Assembly (NCBI GenBank): GCA_902525995.1
Contig: CABZJG010000072.1
Coordinates: forward strand, 1 to 8,740
DNA length: 8,740 nt
Source: Paracoccaceae bacterium
Lineage (GTDB): Bacteria > Pseudomonadota > Alphaproteobacteria > Rhodobacterales > Rhodobacteraceae
Direction of reading: 5' to 3'
The translations under genes and the position numbers were made by a program. Of this stretch, positions 1 to 7,084 are shown one piece after another (the stretch's first letter is position 1; each line of letters starts with the position of its first letter). The notes below the pieces were generated by a model, which made no database searches, was not told the DNA's origin, and was given only the letters and a program-made list of their open reading frames with translations.

Positions 1-956
1 CGCGTTTCGGAAAAAGCAGAGATTTCCGCATCACTTGCGGTTGGCTCAAATTTTGAAAAATACGTATCGAAAACGCGCAGGAAATGATGTGCTGTATCCC
101 GAAAAACAGCGTCTTGTTTCATCCGCCCGTTGCTTAAAGCTAAAGAGGATCGATCTTGTATGCCGCCCAATGCGGCAATCGCTCTGCCACGCTCACCATT
201 CGCAAACTGCCGCCAGACATCCGGCCGCGCCATGTCTGGCCGCAGATCATCCATGTAAATGCCGTCCTGGCTGAGCAATGTTAAAATATCCTGAGCGGCG
301 CGGATCATTTGTGATGTCAGATGATCTTTCATCGCGCGGTTCATGACCGCAAAGCCTATCTTATCATCCGGAGTTTCGGGAAAGTTCAGTGCCCGAATAA
401 AATCAGAATTGGATAGTGGCACTGCTAGGCTCTCAAGCGGTGTGCCAAGTTCCAACACGGTTTGATCATTCGGGCCCTCTTGGGACGTCGCATCACTTTT
501 GGGTCTTGCCTGCTCGGCTGCGCTATCCGCTTGTGCGTCGGGTAATTGGCTAAGCAGGCTATGAATTTTACGTTGCTCTTCGGCTATTTCTGTCAGCTTA
601 CGGCTGATAGAAGCTTCCAAGCTTGCTTGGGCACTGCTGTTATTTTGGTCAATAAATGAATGGCGCAATGCTTCGACCGCGGTATGCAGTCTGTACGCAT
701 CTTGTTGTGAACTCTGAAATTTTTGGATCATCAAAGCACAAACACCGAGAATCGCAGCCGATAAAAGTGCCGCCCCAGAAAAGACCAAAGCCGCTTCGGT
801 GCTGACAGGTGGAATGCTCCAAAATACAAAGCCGCAAAAAATAACCCATATCAGCGCCAGACCCATCACAATTGCGCTGATTGCATTCAGGTTTTGACGG
901 CTGCCGTGTGTGGATATGCCGTCAGGCGACGTCCGTAGATGGTTTTGTTCAGTCAT
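1..956 (-). CDS. Uncharacterised two-TM membrane protein, C-terminus cut by window edge
   Basis: I read this frame directly: it stays open for 318 codons from ATG 956-954 to the left edge, so the stop and probably a short tail lie outside. An in-frame TAA (959-957) directly precedes the ATG, so no earlier start is possible; no clear Shine-Dalgarno is visible. A polar N-terminus of about 22 residues is followed by two hydrophobic segments (about 25-48 and 56-77) joined by a short loop. Next comes a Gln/Glu/Ala-rich stretch (about 80-160) that could be coiled coil or linker. The globular C-terminal region (from about 180) contains ALNFPETPDD, LLSQDGIYMDDLRPD and GERGRAIAALGGI, which I recall as conserved in an uncharacterised Rhodobacteraceae family. 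It begins 26 bp after greA on the same strand, so the two are probably cotranscribed. The C-terminal domain is inferred to be cytoplasmic. Function unknown. Confidence 0.85.
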   Translation of the reverse strand, partial: MTEQNHLRTSPDGISTHGSRQNLNAISAIVMGLALIWVIFCGFVFWSIPPVSTEAALVFSGAALLSAAILGVCALMIQKFQSSQQDAYRLHTAVEALRHSFIDQNNSSAQASLEASISRKLTEIAEEQRKIHSLLSQLPDAQADSAAEQARPKSDATSQEGPNDQTVLELGTPLESLAVPLSNSDFIRALNFPETPDDKIGFAVMNRAMKDHLTSQMIRAAQDILTLLSQDGIYMDDLRPDMARPDVWRQFANGERGRAIAALGGIQDRSSLALSNGRMKQDAVFRDTAHHFLRVFDTYFSKFEPTASDAEISAFSET

Positions 957-982
957 TTAAAACAATTGGTTAGGAATGGATG

Positions 983-1453
983 TCAGGAATATTTAATGCC
1001 CAAGATTTCGTATGATTTTTCCCCTCCGGGGGTTTTCACTTCTACACTGTCGCCCTCTTCCTTGCCAATCAGTGCCCGCGCCAAGGGGGATTTGATGTTG
1101 AGCAACCCACGTTCGATGCTGGCTTCGTGTTCGCCTACAATCTGCCAGGTTTTTTCTTCGTCCGTGTCTTCATCCACCAGACAAACCGTGGCTCCAAATT
1201 TTATCGAACCGCTCATTTGTGAAGGGTCGATGACCTCTGCAAGCGATATAACACTTTCAAGCTCTTTGACCCGGCCTTCGATGAAACTTTGTTTTTCACG
1301 GGCTGAGTGGTATTCGGCATTTTCTGACAGGTCGCCATGTTCGCGCGCCTCTGCTATGGCTTTGATAATTGCAGGCCTCTCCACCGACTTTAGTTGCTTT
1401 AGTTCGGTCTCAAGCGCAGTATATCCCGCGCGTGTTATTGGGATTTTTTCCAT
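983..1453 (-). CDS. greA: Transcription elongation factor GreA
   Basis: GreA binds in the secondary channel of RNA polymerase and stimulates cleavage of backtracked RNA 3' ends, rescuing stalled complexes. The product is 156 residues, close to the 158 of E. coli GreA. The N-terminal coiled coil (about 1-75) carries the tip motif EHGDLSENAEY with acidic residues D41 and E44, the pair that positions the catalytic metal in GreA. The C-terminal FKBP-like domain (about 80-156) includes the usual SPLARALIGK segment and ends in a TPGGEKSYEIL-type strand. The start fits the family N-terminus (MEKIPIT, then G10-Y11). A weak GGACC-type ribosome site lies just upstream. It is divergent from the ETF-QO gene and followed closely by the membrane protein gene. 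Nothing is missing. Confidence 0.97.
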   Translation of the reverse strand: MEKIPITRAGYTALETELKQLKSVERPAIIKAIAEAREHGDLSENAEYHSAREKQSFIEGRVKELESVISLAEVIDPSQMSGSIKFGATVCLVDEDTDEEKTWQIVGEHEASIERGLLNIKSPLARALIGKEEGDSVEVKTPGGEKSYEILGIKYS

Positions 1454-1499
1454 ATCAGGTCCGCTTTGTCACAGGTCGTAAAAAACGACGATTTGCTCG

Positions 1500-1505
1500 T
1501 TTATA
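1500..1505 (-). promoter_or_regulatory. Candidate -10 element for greA
   Basis: On the minus strand this reads TATAAA, five of six matches to TATAAT, about 46 bases upstream of the greA ATG. I cannot find a good -35 at the usual distance, so it is only a candidate. Transcription from it would leave a leader of roughly 40 nt containing the small GTCGT/ACGAC dyad at 1475-1489. Confidence 0.25.
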
Positions 1506-1625
1506 AAAGGATATTGGGGCAAAGGCTACCTGAGAATGCAAACAAAAGATGCCAAATTTTCTGGCGGTTTGCGACCTTCTGTCCAAAACTGAGCCGCAAA
1601 AGGTGAAATTACCGCCGCGTTTAGA

Positions 1626-1653
1626 TTGACGTTGACCTTTTGAGCAGGATATT
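1626..1653 (+). promoter_or_regulatory. Candidate promoter for the ETF-QO gene
   Basis: TTGACG (1626-1631) is five of six to the -35 consensus and is followed after 16 bp by GATATT (1648-1653), four of six to the -10 consensus. A second TTGACC lies at 1632-1637 but lacks a good partner. The predicted start would be about 35-40 bases before the gene. No operator or riboswitch is recognisable in the rest of the 243-bp divergent region. Confidence 0.3.
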
Positions 1654-1685
1654 TATGCGCAACAAAATTATGTGCACACCCCAAT

Positions 1686-1690
1686 GAGGA
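1686..1690 (+). promoter_or_regulatory. Shine-Dalgarno for ETF-QO
   Basis: GAGGA sits six bases before ATG 1697. This favours that start over the in-frame ATG eight codons later, which would still keep the FAD-binding motif. Confidence 0.65.
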
Positions 1691-1696
1691 AAACAA

Positions 1697-3349
1697 ATGT
1701 CTAATACCGAACGGGAAGCAATGGAATATGATGTGGTGATTGTCGGCGCGGGTCCATCGGGCCTTTCGGCAGCCATACGACTGAAGCAACTCGATGCTGA
1801 TCTTGATGTTGTGGTGTTGGAAAAAGGGTCCGAAGTGGGCGCGCATATTCTTTCGGGCGCGGTTTTAGACCCTTCTGGTCTCACCCGTTTGATGCCCGAT
1901 TGGAAAGAACGCGGCGCCCCGCTGACTGTGCCCGTCAAAGAAGACAATTTCTACGTTCTGGGCGAAGGCGGTCAACTTCGCCTTCCGAATTTGATGATGC
2001 CGCCTTTGATGAATAACCACGGCAATTATATTGTTTCAATGGGCAATGTATGCCGCTGGATGGCAGAGCAGGCCGAGGAATTAGGGGTCGAGATTTTCCC
2101 CGGTATGGCCTGTTCTGAATTGGTGTTTGGTGAGAGCGGCGAAGTCAAAGGTGTTGTGGCCGGCGAGTTTGGTAAAAACCCCGATGGTACGCCTTCAGAC
2201 GGGTACGAACCCGGCATGGAATTGCACGGCAAATATGTATTTTTATCCGAAGGCGTTCGTGGATCACTGTCCAAGAAAGTGCTGGAAAAATATGACTTGG
2301 CAGCAAAATGCGAAGTGCCAAAATTTGGTATTGGCATGAAGGAAATCTGGGAAGTGAAGCCCGAAAACCATAATGAAGGCGAAGTGACCCACACCATGGG
2401 TTGGCCATTGGGTTTCAAAAACTCCGGCGGCTCTTTCGTTTATCATTTAGACAATAATCAGGTTTACGTCGGTTATATTGTCGATCTGAATTACAAAAAC
2501 CCGCATCTGTTTCCCTATATGGAATTTCAGCGCTTTAAGCACCACCCAAAAATTGCGGCGCTGCTTGAGGGTGGAAAACGCGTGGCTTACGGCGCCCGCG
2601 CGGTGACCAAGGGTGGCTTTCAGTCAATTCCGCAGTCCGCTTTTCCTGGTGGGGCTTTGCTTGGTTGCTCTGTGGGTCTTGTGAACCTGCCGCGGATCAA
2701 GGGCAATCACAATGCGATGCATTCGGGCATAGAGGCAGCTGAGGCGGCGTATAAAGCCATTCAAGCCGGCCGGTCCGGTGATGTGCTTGAAGAGTATGAC
2801 GCCTCATTGCGCAATGGACCTATTGGCAAGGATTTGAAAAAGGTGCGCAATGTTGCGCCCCTGAACAGCCGTTTTGGCCCGCTTGGGGGGCTTGCGCTCG
2901 GCGGGTTTGATATGTGGTTTCAAACGATCTTTCGCTTTTCGCTGTTTGGCACCTTAAAGCACGGCAAAACCGATGCAGAGGCCACCGAACCAGCATCTAA
3001 ACATCGCCAAATTGATTACCCCAAACCGGATGGAAAGCTGAGCTTTGATCGCTTAACCAATGTGTCATTTTCAATGACAAACCATGAAGAGCAACAGCCG
3101 GCGCATTTGCAGCTTACCGATGCTGACGTGCCTTTGTCGGTAAATCTACCGACCTATGCCGAGCCGGCACAGCGCTATTGCCCTGCAGGGGTCTATGAGG
3201 TTGTGTCAGAGGAAGGAAAAGAGGATCGCTTTGTGATCAATTTCCAAAACTGCGTGCATTGCAAAACATGCGATATCAAAGATCCAAGCCAGAATATCAA
3301 TTGGGTCACACCGCAAGGCGGCGATGGACCAAACTATCCCAATATGTAA
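1697..3349 (+). CDS. Electron transfer flavoprotein-ubiquinone oxidoreductase (ETF-QO)
   Basis: ETF-QO takes electrons from reduced electron transfer flavoprotein, which collects them from acyl-CoA and other dehydrogenases, and passes them through FAD and a 4Fe-4S cluster to ubiquinone at the membrane. The 550-residue length is normal for the family. Seen in order: the dinucleotide-binding motif VIVGAGPSGLSAA (GAGPSG at 17-22), the family segment GAHILSGAVLDP (about 48-59), the GGFQSIPQ and GALLGCSVG segments in the FAD/quinone region, and a C-terminal ferredoxin-like domain. The cluster ligands are C495 (CPAGVY) and C519, C522, C525 (CVHCKTC), followed by IKDPSQNINWVTPQGG. All four cysteines are present. 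There is no signal peptide or transmembrane helix, as expected for a monotopic protein. The partner genes etfA and etfB are not in the window. It appears to be transcribed alone, divergently from greA. Confidence 0.97.
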   Translation: MSNTEREAMEYDVVIVGAGPSGLSAAIRLKQLDADLDVVVLEKGSEVGAHILSGAVLDPSGLTRLMPDWKERGAPLTVPVKEDNFYVLGEGGQLRLPNLMMPPLMNNHGNYIVSMGNVCRWMAEQAEELGVEIFPGMACSELVFGESGEVKGVVAGEFGKNPDGTPSDGYEPGMELHGKYVFLSEGVRGSLSKKVLEKYDLAAKCEVPKFGIGMKEIWEVKPENHNEGEVTHTMGWPLGFKNSGGSFVYHLDNNQVYVGYIVDLNYKNPHLFPYMEFQRFKHHPKIAALLEGGKRVAYGARAVTKGGFQSIPQSAFPGGALLGCSVGLVNLPRIKGNHNAMHSGIEAAEAAYKAIQAGRSGDVLEEYDASLRNGPIGKDLKKVRNVAPLNSRFGPLGGLALGGFDMWFQTIFRFSLFGTLKHGKTDAEATEPASKHRQIDYPKPDGKLSFDRLTNVSFSMTNHEEQQPAHLQLTDADVPLSVNLPTYAEPAQRYCPAGVYEVVSEEGKEDRFVINFQNCVHCKTCDIKDPSQNINWVTPQGGDGPNYPNM

Positions 3350-3370
3350 GGGGCTGTGACGTTATCGGCT

Positions 3371-3381
3371 CCGCTGAGCGG
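3371..3381. repeat. Short GC hairpin downstream of ETF-QO
   Basis: CCGC-TGA-GCGG can form a four-base-pair hairpin 21 bases after the ETF-QO stop. No T-run follows, so it is not a classical intrinsic terminator. It could mark the mRNA 3' end or be chance. Confidence 0.25.
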
Positions 3382-3407
3382 GTTGTGGGTTAAGAAATAT
3401 ACAGTTT

Positions 3408-3419
3408 TCACAGTTGTGA
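3408..3419. repeat. Inverted repeat TCACA-GT-TGTGA, operator-like
   Basis: The two 5-bp arms are exact inverted copies separated by two bases, about 75 bp before the TPR gene. An overlapping direct repeat ACAGTT occurs at 3401-3406 and 3410-3415. The arms are in the opposite order to a CRP site, so I do not assign it to CRP/FNR. A regulator site is possible, but chance is not excluded. Confidence 0.3.
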
Positions 3420-3446
3420 GGCCTGCGCGGCATTGCCATGGCTGGT

Positions 3447-3464
3447 TGTAAGCCCTAGTTTACA
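3447..3464. repeat. Inverted repeat TGTAA-N8-TTACA in the TPR gene leader
   Basis: Exact 5-bp arms at 3447-3451 and 3460-3464, centred about 38 bp before the TTG start. The spacing would suit a dimeric regulator, and the right arm lies within TTTACA (3459-3464), which resembles a -35 element, but no matching -10 follows at the right distance. Weak evidence. Confidence 0.2.
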
Positions 3465-3479
3465 GGCAGAAAATAGTTT

Positions 3480-3497
3480 ATGAGACCGGCCCGTTGA
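3480..3497 (+). other. Five-codon mini-ORF interlocked with the TPR start
   Basis: ATG AGA CCG GCC CGT TGA; its TGA (3495-3497) shares two bases with the TTG (3494-3496) that starts the TPR gene in another frame. It may couple translation into the TPR gene, or it may be the remains of an ATG start put out of frame by a one-base indel. It lacks a well-spaced Shine-Dalgarno. Confidence 0.25.
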
Positions 3498-5194
3498 CCA
3501 AAAAATCGCTTTTTATTGCTCTTACTCTTGGGCTGTTCGAACCCGCGACTGTAGCCGCAGAAGAGGGTCTAGCTGGGCCATATTTAGCAGCTCGGCATGC
3601 AAGTTTTGCACGGGATTTTCAAACGGCATCTACATATTTGCAACAGGTCATCGATCAAGATCTCGGCAATATCAATGCATTGGAAACGCTCATTTTGTCC
3701 AACATCGCGCTGGGTGTTTTTGACGAAATTTTTCCAATTTCCGCGCAGGTCGTTGAATCCGGCGTGGATAGCCAAGTTGCCCATGTGGCATTGATCGCAC
3801 GCTCTGTTCAAAGCCAAGATTTCAAAGCGCTGATTGCCCAACTAAACGCCCAAAAAGGAATTGGTCACCAAGTTGTGGACGGTTTGCTTTTGGCATGGGC
3901 ACTGGCCGGCGCAGGTGATGTCCAAGCGGCTTTTTCAAAGATGGATGCGTTAAGTGATCAAGAACCGTCGCGCGGACTTGTGGCCTATCATCGGGCATTG
4001 ATGCACCATGTTGTTGGAGATTTTAGCGCCGCAGAGGCGATTTTTAATGATATTGGACAAGAGTCAGGCGCCCTGACGCGGCGGGCGATCATTGTACGAT
4101 TGCAATCTTTGATGGCGCAGGGCGAATTTGATCAAGCAGAAGCGGTTTTGGAAGAATATTTTGGTCAGAATTTAGATCCTGAACTGTTTCAATTGCGCGC
4201 TGATATTAAAGCCAACCGGATGCCAGCTGAACGTATTATCGGGTCTGTTTCTGATGGTATAGCAGAGGTATTTTTTGCCATCGCAAAAGCGCTCAGCTCT
4301 GAAGCTCAGGATGAATATACTTTGATGCATGCACGGGTTGCAGAATTGCTATCAACTGAACATGTGGAATCAATTTTGCTGACGGCTCAGGTTTTGGAAA
4401 ATATGGGCCAGTACGAGTTGGCAACGAAGGTTTATCAAAAAATTTCACCCGACAATCCGATTTTCCACCTTGCAGAACTGGGACGCGCCGAAGCGCTTCA
4501 AGATAGTGGAAATGTTGAAGCGGCAATTGAGGCCTTGGAAAACCTGACACGCAGCCACCCAACGATGGTCCGCGCCTATCGTGCGCTTGGCAATATTTTG
4601 CGATATGAAGAACGATATCAAGACGCCGTAAACGTCTTCAATGATGCAATTGATTTGACGGGGGCAGAAGATCAATCGGCTTGGCGGCTTTTTTATGCCC
4701 GCGGGATAGCTTATGAGCGTATGGATGTATGGCCAAAAGCGGATCGTGACTTTCGCGAAGCATTGCGGCTTAATCCGGATCAACCGCTTGTTTTGAATTA
4801 CTTGGGTTATTCGCTTGTTGAAAAGAAAATTCAGCTTGATGAAGCTTTGGCGATGATCGAAAAAGCTGTTGAACTACGGCCGGACAGCGGGTTCATTGTG
4901 GATAGTCTTGGCTGGGTCTTGTTTCGCATGCAGCAGTATCAAGAGGCAGTTCCACATTTAGAACGCGCTGCCGAGTTGGAGCCCGTCGATCCAATTGTAA
5001 ATGATCATCTTGGTGATGTGTACTGGGCTGTCGGGCGCAAACGCGAGGCTTATTTCCAATGGCAAAGAGCGTTGTCATTTGATCCGGAAGAAGCTGAAGC
5101 CGACCGGATTAGACGTAAGCTTGATGTGGGTTTGGATGTGGTGCTGCAAGAAGAAGGCGCGGATCCATTGACCTTTGCTCAAAGTAATGATTAA
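3494..5194 (+). CDS. Secreted tetratricopeptide repeat (TPR) protein
   Basis: A 566-residue protein with a likely Sec signal peptide: T2-K3-K4, a hydrophobic stretch (about 5-20), and the cleavage motif V20-A21-A22 before E23. The rest is helical, with clear TPR units in the C-terminal half at about 324-357, 358-391, 395-428, 429-462, 466-498 and 500-533, for example AVNVFNDAIDL, ADRDFREALRLNP and AVPHLERAAELEP. TPRs are protein-binding scaffolds; the target is not shown. The TTG start is supported because an in-frame TAA lies at 3449-3451, no ATG or GTG lies between, and this is the only start that keeps the signal peptide. The stop overlaps ispE by 8 bp, indicating one operon. A TPR gene near ispE also occurs in gammaproteobacteria such as Pseudomonas (with lolB between), so an envelope role is a reasonable inference but unproven. 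Confidence 0.9.
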   Translation: MTKKSLFIALTLGLFEPATVAAEEGLAGPYLAARHASFARDFQTASTYLQQVIDQDLGNINALETLILSNIALGVFDEIFPISAQVVESGVDSQVAHVALIARSVQSQDFKALIAQLNAQKGIGHQVVDGLLLAWALAGAGDVQAAFSKMDALSDQEPSRGLVAYHRALMHHVVGDFSAAEAIFNDIGQESGALTRRAIIVRLQSLMAQGEFDQAEAVLEEYFGQNLDPELFQLRADIKANRMPAERIIGSVSDGIAEVFFAIAKALSSEAQDEYTLMHARVAELLSTEHVESILLTAQVLENMGQYELATKVYQKISPDNPIFHLAELGRAEALQDSGNVEAAIEALENLTRSHPTMVRAYRALGNILRYEERYQDAVNVFNDAIDLTGAEDQSAWRLFYARGIAYERMDVWPKADRDFREALRLNPDQPLVLNYLGYSLVEKKIQLDEALAMIEKAVELRPDSGFIVDSLGWVLFRMQQYQEAVPHLERAAELEPVDPIVNDHLGDVYWAVGRKREAYFQWQRALSFDPEEAEADRIRRKLDVGLDVVLQEEGADPLTFAQSND

Positions 5195-6035
5195 CGAATT
5201 TGCGCCGGCAAAAATCAATTTATGTTTGCATGTGATAGGTCAAAATAGGAATGGCTATCATGAGCTGGACTCCTTGGTACTTTTTACAACCTTTGGGGAT
5301 CGGATTTCTGTATCCTCGGATAGAGGTTGGGCATTAAAGCTGTCCGGGCCTTACGGGCAGGACATTCCCCAAGGCGCTGAAAACTTGGTCTGGCGCGCGG
5401 CTGAAATGACCACCCCCGGTGGGGGCGGCATTATTCAATTGGAAAAAAACCTTCCGCCGGCTGCTGGGATCGGCGGCGGCTCTAGTGATGCAGCTGCGGT
5501 TATTCGGGCCCTGTCGAAACTATATCCCAATGCAGACAGGCTTGAATTGGATCTGACGGATTTGGGCGCCGATGTGCTTGTGTGCATGTCTGCTGAACTC
5601 ACCCGTATGGGCGGGATTGGTGAAAAGCTTATCCGCATGGGCCCGCCGCCCTCGCTTCCCATCGTGATGGTCAATCCTGGAGTTGCCTTAAACACGGCCG
5701 AGGTTTTTCAGGCCCTGGAGCAGAAAGAAAATCCGGCACTTCCCGATTATATGCCTAGGTCTAATGATCTATCCAACTGGTTGAACTGGCTCAACGCACA
5801 GCGCAATGATCTTGAGCGGCCAGCGATTAAATTGCGGCCAGTCATCGGGACCGTTCTAGCGGCTTTGAATGCCTTTTCGGGAACCAAATTGGCACGAATG
5901 TCCGGATCCGGAGCGACCTGTTTCGCCATCACTGAAACCGCCGAGCAGTGCGAAACGTTGGCGGCCTTGCTGCAACAGCGCTATCCGGACTGGTGGGTTG
6001 TGGCCACTCAAAGCCTGACGCGCAGCGGGGCTTAA
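5187..6035 (+). CDS. ispE: 4-(cytidine 5'-diphospho)-2-C-methyl-D-erythritol kinase (IspE)
   Basis: IspE phosphorylates CDP-methylerythritol with ATP in the MEP pathway to IPP and DMAPP, and is a cytosolic GHMP kinase. I chose ATG 5187 (282 residues): it overlaps the TPR stop by 8 bp and gives the family N-terminus MINEFAPAKINL. A TTG at 5175 in the same frame would add four residues and is less likely. Seen: PAKINL with K9 (matching the E. coli catalytic-site lysine), NGYHELDSL (about 22-30), the GHMP ATP-binding loop LPPAAGIGGGSSDAA (about 89-103), and GADV with D129 at the position of the catalytic aspartate. The motif is usually GADVPV; here the proline is replaced (GADVLV, L131). C-terminal MSGSGATCFA is the usual glycine-rich GHMP motif. 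The gene ends interlocked with the convergent polyprenyl synthase. Confidence 0.96.
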   Translation: MINEFAPAKINLCLHVIGQNRNGYHELDSLVLFTTFGDRISVSSDRGWALKLSGPYGQDIPQGAENLVWRAAEMTTPGGGGIIQLEKNLPPAAGIGGGSSDAAAVIRALSKLYPNADRLELDLTDLGADVLVCMSAELTRMGGIGEKLIRMGPPPSLPIVMVNPGVALNTAEVFQALEQKENPALPDYMPRSNDLSNWLNWLNAQRNDLERPAIKLRPVIGTVLAALNAFSGTKLARMSGSGATCFAITETAEQCETLAALLQQRYPDWWVVATQSLTRSGA

Positions 6036-7030
6036 TTAATTCTATCCACCACATAAAGTGCCAAAGAGTGCAGGACGTCACGAATATCATGCTCAGGTAG
6101 CAGTAAGATCGACGCCTGCGCTTGTTTTGCCCAATACAGCACATCTTTGCGTGTTTCGTCAATCGCGCCATGCAAGGCTAAAAGATCAAGAGCATGTTCT
6201 AGATCGCCATCTTTTTGCGTGCCTTTTGCAATTGTTCTTGACCAAAATTCAAGCTCCTCTGCATTGGCTTTCGAAATGGCCTTGATGAAGGGAAGCGTCA
6301 GTTTTCTTTCGCGAAAATCATCGCCGATATTTTTTCCTGTGGCTTTACTGTCGCCAGTTACATCGAGCAGATCATCGACAATTTGAAATGCAATTCCCAA
6401 TGCATCGCCATAATCATAAAGCGCCTTACAATGCGCTTGCGGCGCGCCAGCAATAACTCCGCCTACTTCTGTTGAGGCCGAAAAAAGTGCTGCCGTCTTG
6501 CCGCGCACCACCTGCATATAAATGGCTTCGGTTGTGCTTAAATCACGCGCTGCGGTCAATTGCAGCACTTCGCCTTCGGCAATGGTCGCCGAGGCGTTTG
6601 ACAAAATATCCAGCACCTTCAGGGACCCCGTTTCAACCATCAACTGAAAAGCGCGTGAAAATAAATAATCGCCCACGAGAATGGATGATTTATTGTCCCA
6701 CAGTAAATTGGCGGTCGGCCGGCCCCGGCGCTGCGTGCTTTCGTCAACCACGTCATCATGCAAAAGTGTTGCTGTGTGGATAAACTCAACGGTTGCCGCC
6801 AGATGTATGTCATAGGGGCCTTTGTACCCGCACATCATCGCGCTGGCCAAAGTGAGCATTGGCCGCAAACGTTTGCCTCCGGCGGCAACAAGATGCGCGG
6901 TGAGCTCAGGAATCCGGGGGGCATGTTCAGAGGCCATGCGCTCGGCAATAAGAGCGTTTACAGCCGCCAGTTTCGGCGCCAAAAGCGCAGCGAGACTATC
7001 ATTTGGCTGTGTCATGATTGTGGCCGACAT
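6032..7030 (-). CDS. ispB: Polyprenyl (probably decaprenyl/solanesyl) diphosphate synthase
   Basis: This trans-isoprenyl diphosphate synthase condenses IPP units to build the long side chain of ubiquinone. The 332-residue product has GGKRLRP (51-57, substrate phosphate binding), the first aspartate-rich motif HDDVVD (D92, D93, D96), RRGRPTAN after it, RGKTAALF (176-183), and the second aspartate-rich motif FQIVDDLLD (D219, D220, D223) followed by a TGKNIGDDF segment. Small residues just before the first motif (A87, T88, where short-chain enzymes often have aromatics) fit a long-chain product. Chain length cannot be read exactly; Q10 is usual in Rhodobacteraceae, where the gene is also called ddsA or sdsA. 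ATG 7030 has a GAG-type ribosome site about 8 bases upstream; ATG 7015 has none. Convergent with ispE and divergent from DUF2007. Confidence 0.94.
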   Translation of the reverse strand: MSATIMTQPNDSLAALLAPKLAAVNALIAERMASEHAPRIPELTAHLVAAGGKRLRPMLTLASAMMCGYKGPYDIHLAATVEFIHTATLLHDDVVDESTQRRGRPTANLLWDNKSSILVGDYLFSRAFQLMVETGSLKVLDILSNASATIAEGEVLQLTAARDLSTTEAIYMQVVRGKTAALFSASTEVGGVIAGAPQAHCKALYDYGDALGIAFQIVDDLLDVTGDSKATGKNIGDDFRERKLTLPFIKAISKANAEELEFWSRTIAKGTQKDGDLEHALDLLALHGAIDETRKDVLYWAKQAQASILLLPEHDIRDVLHSLALYVVDRIN

Positions 7031-7054
7031 TTTATGCTCTTTTTTCCATCTGTC

Positions 7055-7083
7055 TCGACAATGTGAGGCTGCCTGACTATTCT
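7055..7083 (+). promoter_or_regulatory. Candidate promoter for DUF2007-methyltransferase operon
   Basis: TCGACA (7055-7060, five of six to TTGACA), exactly 17 bp, then TATTCT (7078-7083, four of six to TATAAT). The predicted start is at about 7090-7091, the ATG of the DUF2007 gene, which would make the transcript leaderless. This is a prediction from motifs only. Confidence 0.4.
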
Positions 7084-7084
7084 A
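7079..7084 (-). promoter_or_regulatory. Candidate -10 for the polyprenyl synthase gene
   Basis: On the minus strand this reads TAGAAT, five of six to TATAAT, and overlaps the plus-strand -10 almost completely. It would start transcription about 40 bases before ATG 7030. No convincing minus-strand -35 is seen. Confidence 0.3.

Noticed and set aside
35..274. Plus-strand open frame opposite the left-edge membrane protein
   Set aside because: It is a shadow: the minus-strand frame is open for all 318 codons and carries conserved motifs.
939..1481. A 180-codon plus-strand open frame, longer than greA, which it covers in antisense
   Set aside because: Its translation is Ser-rich and low in complexity with no family motif, while the opposite strand encodes a complete GreA with catalytic D41 and E44.
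1475..1489. GTCGT-A5-ACGAC hairpin upstream of greA considered as a terminator or attenuator
   Set aside because: The stem is only 5 bp, and no T-run follows on the minus strand where it would be transcribed; no leader peptide is evident.
1526..1947. Two overlapping minus-strand open frames in and beyond the divergent gap
   Set aside because: They run antisense into the ETF-QO FAD-binding domain, have no recognisable domain and no ribosome site.
3408..3419. CRP/FNR site
   Set aside because: The arms are in the order TCACA..TGTGA with a 2-bp spacer, the reverse of TGTGA-N6-TCACA, and do not fit the FNR consensus.
5175..5186. TTG 5175 as the ispE start
   Set aside because: It adds only MLKV before the normal IspE N-terminus, and ATG 5187 is a better codon in a classic overlap arrangement.
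6758..7076. Overlapping plus-strand open frames opposite the prenyl synthase N-terminus
   Set aside because: Their translations have no family features, and the minus strand has the complete aspartate-rich motifs of the synthase.
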